64,000 nucleotides of DNA, taken from positions 155,777,064 to 155,841,063 of the forward strand of contig CM059186.1 in NCBI GenBank assembly GCA_030323885.1. The letters run 5' to 3'. Source of the DNA: Branchipolynoe longqiensis (Eukaryota; Annelida; Polychaeta; Phyllodocida; Polynoidae). Within the stretch, counting starts at the first letter, position 1, and every line of letters begins with the position of its first letter. The notes beneath the pieces were generated by a model. That model had not been told where the DNA came from. It saw only the letters and a program-made list of their open reading frames with translations, and did no database searches. Shown piece by piece: positions 37,501 through 49,500 of the stretch. A program made the position numbers and the translations under genes.

Positions 37501-40500
37501 ATATCCACTCAATTCAATCTGTGATCCAAGGACTTTGCATCTGTGTTGCTAGGTCCGGTAGTCAAGAAACATTCATGTCTCCAAGCACTCAAATCAAATG
37601 TCAACAACAATCTCCAAGGAAACCCTTAGTATATATAGAGGTGGAAAAACCTAGGCTCTCCAACTCACCTGGTCCTGGCACTCATACAGTAAACACCTGG
37701 AAGACGGTTTTTCCCCACCCTCCCTCCCTCTTGTACTTACGATATGGCTACTAGGGCTGAGTGTTAGAGGTTTTTCGGTTGAATCGAACCCGGAACTTTG
37801 AGTGTGTGTGTTTAATAACATAGCCTGTGTGTTCTTATGATATGACTTAAACTGACAAGTGATATAATACTTCTGTATACTTACAAATGATTGATGTACA
37901 AACCTATTTGCTACGAATAAGCTTGAAGATGTAAATAAATTATAAATTTACTCCCAGTCCAGTCTTTTGTTATGAATTATATAATATGCGCTTTTGATCG
38001 ACCGGAAAATCAACAAACTCAGGTCTCGACTGCGCATGCGTGTCATGAGCTTCGGCCGCCTCAACTAACCCGCTACCGTCCACACAAGGAAGTTGGGCCG
38101 ACTTAAGCTAGTTCGCTTCATTTATACCACCTCGCAACGTGGTTTACTTGAGGTGAACTAGATGAATCAACTCAGCCCTAATCCGCTTCAGGGTCGCGTC
38201 CACGCGGCCAATGTAAGCCGAACTACTTCTGGCATGGTTACCTTCCATTGGGCGTCCTGCTGGTGGGCTGTGACATATCACATGCCCCTTTGCAGTGCAG
38301 CTTAGTGGGGGGTTTCCTAGCCTTGTTTTGCACAGATATTTTTGGTATGTTTTTAGGTCAGGAATTTGTCGTTCATTTACTGTTTGGGCATAGCATTTTT
38401 TTTAATGTTTGAATTTACGGTTGCCATAGAAACCCACATTTGTCTGTGATATAATTTGTATATATCAGCTTTAATAAGCTGAGGTGATTTCCCATAGCAA
38501 GAAGAACCGTGGTATCAAGTTTGATCAGGATCAAACCATTAATAAGGAAACTGCAGTTGTCATATTGTAGGTGGGCATGATTGTGTTATGGTTGCCATGG
38601 AAACCTAGATTTTTCTGTAATCTAATTTGTTTTCATCAGTTTTTATAAGCTGGGGTGATTTGCCATACCAACACGAACCTTGATGTGAAATTTCATCAGG
38701 ATCTGACCATTCTTTAAAAAACAGCTTTGGAACGACTAATCATATTTACTCGAATTACAAAACCCTATAATCTATTCTGTGAGCTCTGTCTGTCTACCGA
38801 TTTGCAGTACTGTGCAACAATTTTACAATTTTCATGTGATGTACCTACTTATGCCTAGGTCACAAATGCTGCGGTCGCCGTATGGTGCTACTGTAACTAC
38901 CAGTGCCACATCATCAGCAAATATGCTTCCCTTTACTTTTTCAAGTACTAGTGGGAGGTCATTGATGTAGATTAAGAATAATAGTGGGCCCAGGGTAGAT
39001 CCCTGTGGTACATCTGTCTTCACTTCTCTCAGTGAGGAATTAACCCCTTCAAGTCTAGTAAACTGTGAACGATTTAGTAGGTAATGTTTTAGCAGTTTAG
39101 TTGTCCCTGTGCCCAGACCACTATTTGCCACTTTTTCTATTAAAAGTTTATGGTCTACAGTATCAAATGCTTTACGAAAGTCTATGAAGACAGCAATAGA
39201 TAATCTTCCTTGATCCATCCCTGTCATTAGCGTGTCTAGCACACATGCCATTGCTTTGGTTGTGGAGTGGTATTTCCTGAAACCATTTTGCTTTATTGCT
39301 AGGTAACCTGTACTTTCAACAAATTCTGTTATTTGGTCATGGATTAGTTGCTGTACTATTTTGCCTGGTATTGGAAGAAGTGATATAGGTCTTAGTTCAT
39401 TACACGTTTTAGGGTTCAACGTTTTCGGGATTGGCATAATCATTGCCCTTTTCCATGTTTATGCATGTAATACTACTGACATTGTCCTCTGCTTGAGGTG
39501 TTGCTAAAAATGAGTTCATTTCCACCAATTAGCGTTGAAAATATTCAGTGTGAAATACACACATATAAATATATATATATATGTCTTCGTATAGGCTTCC
39601 GCGCGAGTGGCGAGTCCCTCCCCGCGCAGGGTGGGGGGAAGCATGCTGGTACCCGCCCCCACCCCAACAGATGGGGGGGAGGGGGGGGGAAGGACCACTA
39701 CAGAGCTTATTACACACGATAAAGGGTTTATCACTATCCATATATATTTATATATATATGAAATTTATCTTCTAATTAGATGTTCCGCGAAACTACTGAT
39801 ACTCCCCCTCCTCCCCGCGTCCCTACCTCCCAACCCATTTACTTTTATCGTCGCTAACATGCATTGATGTGACATTTTATTTTCCTGCGTTGTAAAGTAT
39901 GTGTTAATAACCTGTTATTTGTCCAACCTGTTACACATATTAGCACAGTCTTTAAATAGTTCTCCGCCGCTCAGGCTAATCTCTTCAATACGTATTCAAC
40001 CATTCAGCTAAGCTGCCGCCAGTCTAGCTGGAGGAAGCTTTTCTTATTCACCCATGTTAACTGGGCAAGATTATGTAGATTGTGAGTAAGACCAAAAATT
40101 TGACTGTACTGTATAGCAGAATCCTTGTTAAAGCCCTGTCACACTACGACCTAGGCCGTCAGTGCCTGCTCAACGTTAGAAAATTTGCCAGTACGTCGAC
40201 ATTCGTCAAACCTTTCAGTGGCGGGGGATAAAAATGGGTGTACATGCAACATACACACAATGTACGTAACGTATGCAGAACGTATCGCTGACCTATTGCT
40301 AGCATATGAGAGCGTTCATGTGCCTCGCAAAACATTCGCAAAACGCTTGCATATGCTCACGGAATGCTGACCAATGTTACATACGTTACTCCATTGCTAG
40401 AAGTATGGCATATACGTTAAATACGCTGGAGATACGGCAGGCATACGTTCAAAGTACGTTAGGAGTAGGTAATGCATCCGTGGGCAGTACACGGACTGCA

Positions 40501-43500
40501 CATTCCCACTGGCTGAACGTATGGCTAACATGCAGCAACATATACCAACATATCCCTAACATACTCATGACGTACTCCCAACGTACGCCGACGTATCCCA
40601 AAAACATACACGCAGCATATGTTCGAAGTACGAGCCACACGTCAACACATGTTGGAAATTTTTAGCATGCCCACATTTTTTCGGAGCCTTGATGCACGGC
40701 AACGTAAGATGACTATAACAACATACCCGGAACTGACCCGATGTACGCCCAATGTATACGTAATGTATGCCAACGTGTTGGTAAAAAAAATCACATACAT
40801 CGGCATATGCAAAGGCTATATGTCGTAGTGTGACAGGCCCTTTAGACTGTCATCAGCTTATAACCTGTCTACAGGCGACAAACCACTCCTATCAACAGTG
40901 TTGCCAACCCTCATGAAATTCCAGTGAGAGTCACAGAAATTGAAGTTTCTGATCAGTCACCTCACGACTCATGGATCGCCTCCCAATGTGCAACAAATTT
41001 CTGTACTTTTGTACAAGATCTCATGAAGTTCTGTACTTTTGTACGAATTTCTGTACTTTTGATTGAATACAAGTAAATACCATGTTTTGCATAAATGCTC
41101 AAATGCCAACCTATAATCTCCCGGAAAGCCCTCAAATAGCCTATTTTAAAGCCATTTAAAAATAATTCTGGGGAGATGCTCCCCGACCCCCCTAACAAGC
41201 TTGCGGCTGTCGCCTCTCAGGTTCTATGCTCGCAACACAAAGCCTGAAGGATTCTCAGTACCTCCAGGTTGGCAATACTGTATCAATTATCATACTAGTG
41301 GTTTATTGTCATGACAGGAGAGATGGCGTACCATGGCCACCGAGTTCGCATGTACGACAGCTCCCTCCAAGCCCTGAACCAGGTCTATGAGCGCATGGAG
41401 GAGGACAAGCGAATGCTCCGGGAGGATGGGCTTATGGCACACAAAAACTTCATCGTAAGTGCATGAGTTAATTAAGTCAACGGTACTGACAATACTAGCT
41501 ATTGCATAAAATAAAATATAATGTATACTTATTTATTATACAAGTATAGATGGGCGGAAACTCCACTTAGTTTATTTATTATTCGTGTTCGATCTGCTTC
41601 GAACCATTTGCTGCGGGGGTGAGATCCATTCGCTCTGGGTCTCAATACTGCTTCCTGTAGACTTACTATAAATGGACTTTGAGGCGCCGTCTCTGCCTCA
41701 CTTGCCTCCAGATTTTTTATTTTGATGTACATTGCTGTACTGGTGAGGGTATTTGTTCTCACCAAAGGTGATATAAAAATGCTAACCCATTACTTCTTGT
41801 CTTGTTATTTTTAACCCTTTTTCTATAATGGTTAGTTTCTCTCAACCTAACAAACTACGACTGGAAGACCTGTAAATCCATGCACTACGTATTTTGTCAC
41901 GGGAAAGGCAACCTCTTGGTTTTACTCTAAATATCTAATATACAATGTTGTTATCATTGCTCACGGACACAGCTGACTCAAAGGCATGAGTGGGTTAATC
42001 AAGGCTTTTATTCGGGCGCTGCCCACCCAGCGGCATGTACATTGACTGTGTATCATCGGGCAAGAAGCAAACGAGCGAAGGCCCCGATATATTGGGGAAA
42101 TGAAATGTGATGAGGGCATATGAGTCATGTGAACGATTTAACAACCGAGTGATCAATTACCTTAAAGTACAATAGGAATAGTTAATGCTAAGCATATGAG
42201 ATAACAGTAGAGGGTAAATTATCAGTATATACATATCAGTATATACATTTAATTACGTGTCACCTGTCAACTGCACGGGTGTCAGTTGCTGATTAGATGG
42301 TATTCTTTATTTATAATTTTTTACTTTAAATTCTTGATTGTTTTTCGGTTTTGTTGATTGTTGTAGGCACAATCAACTGCAGGTGTGGGTGGGTGGGTAA
42401 AATTGGAGGTGGGAAGTGGTCATTGTGGGCGTTTGGAGAAGACTGTGACCATCTTTGGTGGCTCCGGGAGACACCAGGATAGTGCCTGGCCATGATATGG
42501 CTGGCAGGAGTTTTTATAAACCGGAGGGGGGGGGAGCGACGTGTCGCACATCACTCCCCTCCTGCCCCCACCACAACCACAGTAGTGGTGGGGGGGGAGG
42601 GCTTCGGCATTGAGCCTGCCGTGTCCAGCAATGACACCGAATGAGCTGGCTCGCTCATTCAAGACAATGTATACATGTACAGATGTATGTGTTGACTCCG
42701 ACTGTCCTTTTGGGAAAAGTATTTCTGGTCTTCAGAGCTTGTTTTACACATGCAACCATGGGTAAACCATGTCCGCCACATTTAAAAAAAGAAAGACACC
42801 CTCCCCCCACCCAAAAATAACTACCCCACCTATTTTCCCAAAATAATAGTGTATGTACATGTATATTTATAAAAGTAAATATGCGTTGAGTATTGTATAT
42901 AAATATAAATGTGCACATTGCAATTATTCTTGTTTATTACAGGGCCAGGTCTTGTGCCTTAGTCAATTGGAGGAGACGGTCCGTGACGCTGAATTTATAT
43001 TTGAAGCCGTTATTGATGATCTACAGATTAAACAAGACTTATTTGAAAGTACGTACATATCCATATGAAGTATTATATATGCATGCTTATCAGTTCTAAC
43101 TCTTTTGTTAGTATGTTTTTTGTGTGTTCTTTTTCTTATAAAAAAAAGTTTAACTCTTACTAGTTATAAATGTAAATGATCAAGCGTAACTAGTAACTAG
43201 ATGTTCGTTGCAGTATTACTGCGGCATTGTGATGGCTCGAATAAATGTTTATCTATCAGATAAAATATATAGACATATATTATGTAATATTGCTTTTCAC
43301 TGTCGATATAGCGATATAGCGAATGGTAGACAGGAAGTGTGAACACTTATTTGTCGATATGGTTATGATAGTATATAATTAACTAGATGCAGTTAAATAG
43401 ACAGTAATATGGTTGTAAACAATGTGATGCTTTCCTCGGATTATACAGCTTTAACATCTCATGAAGAATCATGTATGGATCTGTTTAAAAAATATATTTG

Positions 43501-46500
43501 GTGCATTAGTTGATTAAGTAGGGGAAAGTTCAATCGCGGACAATTTCTTTTGATCAATACACTGCTCCCTGTCCTATCCTAGTAATGCTGAGTGCCAGGC
43601 TAAGTAGCAACACATATACAAATTTAATTTATTGGTTTGAAGGAAATACAAATTTACGTCATTGGTTTGACTTGACCAGGGTTCGAACCTGCGGGTTCGA
43701 ATCCCACGACCTACCAGAACCGGAGACGAAAGCTCAACTCATTCGGCCATCCCGCCTGACCGTGCTAAAAATTAGATGACTCTCTTTAAATAGACAGTAG
43801 ACCATGGTGTAACTCGCTCTTGATGCTTTACAGGAATCTCACACTTGTGCAGTTCACATACAGTCATAGCCACCAACACATTGCACCTGAATCTAACGGA
43901 GGTGTTTCAGCGCACATCCTTTAAGGAGGTGAGTTGTTCGTGTGATTACATTTTATTTTTTACTTTTTTTGTGGATGGTTTATTTATCCTGTCCTTAACA
44001 TATAAGTTCATGGTAGAACTTGTTTTCAATGCTGAACAGCTTTACTTATTAGTCTGTGGTTTATTGTATGGTTACTCATCTCAGAGCTACATAGGAGCTT
44101 CCTGGTCCATAATTACCATTTGGTACCGAAACCCTCTAATGGCTATATTCTCCTTTGGTTCCTGGGGTATGTTGTTTTGTTTTATTTATATATATGTTTT
44201 TTGTATGCTTCACTGGATTTTATGTTTCTGGTTGTGCTCAGTTGTTCATTCCAGATGTGTGCTGCCATAGATATGATGCTTTTGTCAGAGCTAGCCGCAG
44301 TAGGTCTGCTATGGGTTATTATAGCCACATCATTTCTTTGGGTACTTCTTGTTGCTTTATGAATATATTTTATAAGCTTGTCTTTATGTGATTGGAAATT
44401 TATATGTAATACATGCACTGGTTAAAGATCTAGTCACTCGATTTTAAATTGTTTATTATACATAGCTATTCACTATATCGTACCTGTCAAGTTCTAGGTT
44501 TTGTCCGTAAACACTGGTTTTATTAATAAAATTAGAAGCACCGGCGTAGCTGGAAAAAACATTGTATATTTTAACCACCAATTGATCCATGAAAATAGGT
44601 ACTATACTATTATTATTATGGATAGTTATATTTCAATAATGTTTTTAGGCTAAGATTCCCCTAATCGCCCATTGATTGGAGTACAAACATGCAACTGTCA
44701 AATCTAGGCAGCACCTATGACTGTTAGCACCCCCCCCCCCCCCACTCCTCCTCCCATCCCATCTCATCCCACTGCATGGGCCTTGAACTGGTATCATGCT
44801 TCCTACAGTAGACATTGCTGACTTATACAGTATAACTTAATATAATACAGCTGGATGTTACTATGGAAATGTGAGCAGTATTTGCAGTATTGACAAATGG
44901 GAAAATGATTGCCATTTGAATAGCTGTTAGTTATTTGTTTGTTGCTGTTTTACATCCTAGCAACATCTAAGGTCATATTAGGACGGGTACTGACTTGTGA
45001 CAGTGCACACTCATAGTGATTATAGTCCTGCCGCACTCTGGTAAACCAGGTCGTCAGCACCATGACCTGATATCCCACACAGTCACATTATCCTGATACT
45101 GTGCTAACCAGCCCTTGTCCTATCCTATTAATGTCGAGTGTCATGCTAGGTAGCGACGGGTATGACTTTTTACAAGTCATTGGTTTGACTCGGCTGGGAT
45201 TCAAACTCCCGACCTTCCGCACTTGAAGCCTGCGCTCTACCGATTCGGTCACCACGTCCGGTCCTTTTGAATGGCATGAAGCCTTATAGGTACAGTCTAC
45301 GAATGTTCTACCCCCCCTGTTAGTACCTCTCCTTCATATTGCAGCGAACTCTAGGACTTCGGTTCCTGTACCCCATTTACTACATTCCTGAGGTTGAAGT
45401 TACTACAAGTAATTTAACATCAACGGATGTTATTAATCGAGGTAAGACTTATATACTTGTTTAATCTATTTTTTGTCTCTTTGTACATCTTCTATGTATA
45501 TATTTTTGTCATGCTGAAGGAATTAACTTTAGCTGCTTCGTTGATACCTTTCCATGATTAGTTAGCACTATTCACTTGAATTCTAATAATTCGATTAGGG
45601 ATTTCCGGTGTTATAACTAATAGCTTTGATTTGTACTATTACTTATTCACTATTGATTTGATAGGCTATAAATCTGTATCAAAATGTTCACGGCACCTCA
45701 TATTCCCAGGTGGAAACTCAACAATGGTATTGATGAGGTTCAACCTTGCTTAGAGCTGTATAAACCCAGGAAAATAGACAATTTTCTAAGTCAAAATACT
45801 TAGTGCGATTTGCTTCTCCATATCCTACTTAGATACAGATGCACTTATTAATCAGTTGCCGCTATATAAAAGGAAAAACCAAGTCAATTTAATAGAGCCT
45901 GTTGCTGCTCAAGTCTATGCTGTCTAGCATTTCGCTGTGCATGCCAAAATTAATTTTGTATGTTTTTATTTCAAATATCTCTAAAGGTAGGCATTTATTA
46001 CAAAAGTTACTTCAAACTGGTATAAAATAAAAACTGGTTACGATCAACCTAATTATATTTCTCTGTTAAAAATAAGAAGGCAGAATCCAACTCAAAACCA
46101 TCAAACTATGTAACTTTAGATTCGGTTATTAAACGATTTATTGAATGATTTTGGATTCAGAATTTTTCAACGCTAAAGTTGCATAGTCCGATAAAGCATC
46201 ACATTTTCAAAACCAAAGCACTCACCTAGATTTTTATTCTACATATCTTACTTAGATGCTGATGCACTTACTAAGCTAATCATGCCTTACAGCATAGAAG
46301 AGCATACTGAGTCAATTTAATAGAACCGGTTAGTGCCGAAGTCTATGGGGTTAATTCAACATGTTTGCACTTCAAATATCTCAAAAGTTAGCCATTTAAA
46401 ATAAAGGTTATGTCAAACTAAAGTAAGGTAATTTATAACCATTCCTTTTATATATTTATCTCAGAAAAATGACAGAAACTTAAAACCATCGGACTACATG

Positions 46501-49500
46501 AGTTAAGCACTCATGTGATATTCTATAGTTACCATTTTAATTTCCCAGGATAATATAATCTCATTGCTGTTGTGACTAGATGCTATGCCTCCCCTGTGTT
46601 TGCTTTCAGTGCGTAGCCTTCTAGAACACATGGGAAAGACATTGTTTCTACGGTCCGGCGGGGAGCCGCTTATTTTCACAGAGGAACAACGTGAGGAACG
46701 CAAAAAAGGTAAGCGACCCTCCCTTGCCTTTATCTCATTTATCACCACCTACTATATTTGTCTATTCTTAAAGGCTATAGACGAGGCTACACAGAAGCAG
46801 GGCCTTCCCATCCTTCTGTAACAAAATCTTTTTCGGGAAATAATTAAACAATTAAAATGATAATATCAAAAGCTAAGGAGAGTAAATTTATGTAAGTAAC
46901 TTGAATAGTTAGGAGCCTATTAACCATATAGAGTAGGTAATAGGCTATGAAAACAGCCAGTCTGGCAGCATTCTGACACTCTGCTCCTCTGCCTTCAAAC
47001 ACCACTGGTCTCTACCACATTTCGTTGTATATATGGAACATTAATATGCTGCCTAATGGCTATAATTAACTATTCTGCACAATTTCAATTCAAATAGCAA
47101 AAAGCAGTATAGCTAATGATTGACAGGTAGTCACCATAGCAACTGTGCAGTCTATGTTTGTAAACAGCCATGACATGGCGAGAAACTGTGTGGTGCCATT
47201 CAGTAAGTGTCCTGATTGGCTCGCACAGGAGACGATCGTAAACGCCAACATTGGAGGAAGCACCATGTGACCTTAAATAGGATACCTGCCCCAAGTTAGG
47301 GTGCGGGACGGTCAGCGTCTTAATTGGCAACCGACTATTTCCTCCTGCCACTGAGACTTTGCCATTTAACAAATAGCTCTCAAAGAAATTCACTAAGCAA
47401 ACTCTTAGAAGGTATACATGTTAGGCATGATACACCCAGGAGGTAAACCTTAAACTTAAAATAAAAAATTAATGACCACTAACACAACATGGTGATGGCA
47501 GTCGGGGAAATTAACTATAGGTAATCAAATAACTAACCAATTTATTGAACTACCAGACTCACAGAGGGTTGGGAGATGTGGGAGAATGCTTACAAACAGA
47601 GAAAGAATGCATGCCATAGATAGCTACACGATAACTGAAAGAAATAAACAAGGGGAACCATGAGACTATTACTGTCTAGTGGTGAAATAAAGCCATTAGA
47701 CCTAACCATTATGAGCAGAATAAATACACCATCAACAAACAAACAAAAATCACCAAACAACGCGTTAATGGATATACCCATTTTTTGTGAAGTATACACA
47801 ATGAGCTGTTATCCACAACATTACTTCTTCCCACTGCCACCAGAGGGCAGGTTGGTAGTTGAAATCCTCTGCAAGACCTTATCTACAGGGCATGCTGCAC
47901 ACTGAACTGTGTTAGTCACAACAGTACTTCGATTGACGTCAGTGGTGATGGGAATAAGATATTGAATGTGTATTATTGTGACATTATTAATAACTTAGTA
48001 AACAGCTTTTTGCTCGATATGCAATTTGATGACCGTTATGGATATCAGCCGAGGCCGAGTTGAACTCCGTTTAGACAACACATGTTAATAGTTAAGTGTA
48101 TCACATTGTCCTCACTGACGTGATGAACTTTCATCCAGAAGGGTTATTGCAAGTATTACACATTCAATAACTGAGGAAGGCGCTGTACAAGACTAGTTGT
48201 CTGATTATGTTAGAAAAGGAGAAGGAGACAAACATAGTTTATGAACATGAAAAGAAAAGGTTAAATAAGGTTGTTGTTGTCTGTCGTGAAACTATCCTAT
48301 GTTGGGTTTTAATTTGAAGTAGAGAAGAACAATGAAAATAAGAAGCGTCTATATTAGTAGACGAAACAAAGGTAGGTTCTTTCTCTTCATAATGGTGTCG
48401 CTACAATTGTGTCTTAAGCGCGTCTGGAACAAATAAAGAACTCCTCTGGACTCGGGCATTACTTCGAGAACCGCATCCCGACCCTGTCACACCGAGGCAA
48501 CACCCTGCCGCCGCAAGACGACGAGCAGTCAGGTGAGATCCTGGTGCATGGCCAACATCTGCAATAAGGGTGTCAATGTAATCAATATTATATAACATTC
48601 TAAACACCCTGCCGCTGCAGGCTGACAACTAGTCAGCCAACATGTGCAATATCGGTGTCAATGTAATCAGTTAATTATATATCATTCTAAACACCCTGCT
48701 GCCGCAGGCCGGCGGCCAGTCAGCTGACATCCTGATGCACGGCCAACATGTGCAATATCTGTGTCAATGTAATCAGTGTTATATAACATTCTAAACACCC
48801 TGCCGCTGCAGGCACGCGGCCAGTCAGGTGACATCCTGATGCACGGCCAACATGTGCAATATCTGTGTCAATGTAATCAGTGTTATATAACATTCTAAAC
48901 ACCCTGCCGCTGCAGGCAGGCGGCCAGTCAGGTGAGATCCTGATGCACGGCCAACATGTGCAATATCTGTGTCAATGTAATTAGTATTATATAACGTTGG
49001 TCCTTTTAAAATTTGATTAGTCCCTCATCACGGCTGATAATTTAGAAGTGACTACATATGTATGTATGTACATATAGATACAATATACATACATACATAC
49101 ATACATACATACATACATACATACGTACATACATACACCTTTCATCCGAATTTTAAATAACAAATAATTATATATTCCTGTCTTAATACAACTTGAAGGC
49201 TGGATCTTTTTGGTTCATATATTATTTATTGCGAGAATAACTCAGTATAAAACGATGTATTGTAGTTATACAGACCAACGGATTTTCAATTTAACCACAA
49301 CGCGCATGTCTACGAGACATGTGGCTACTATCTTTTTTAATGGAGTGTAAACATGCTCTATTCGCGACGGTCGTAGGCGGGGGAGTGTGTGTATGTGGGG
49401 GGGGGGGGAGTGAGGCTTAAGCTGACAGCCAAAGTCCGTCCCTTTTTATACACTTGTTTAAATAATTTGTTGATATAATGAAATGGAGATTATCACCAGG

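Noticed and set aside
43929..44400. Long hydrophobic open frame after exon 4 of the dehydrogenase-RING gene
   Set aside because: It is AT-rich intron read-through after a GTGAGT donor; the hydrophobicity comes from T-rich codons.
48501..49000. CRISPR-like array
   Set aside because: Units are contiguous 104-bp repeats without unique spacers, in a eukaryotic intron.
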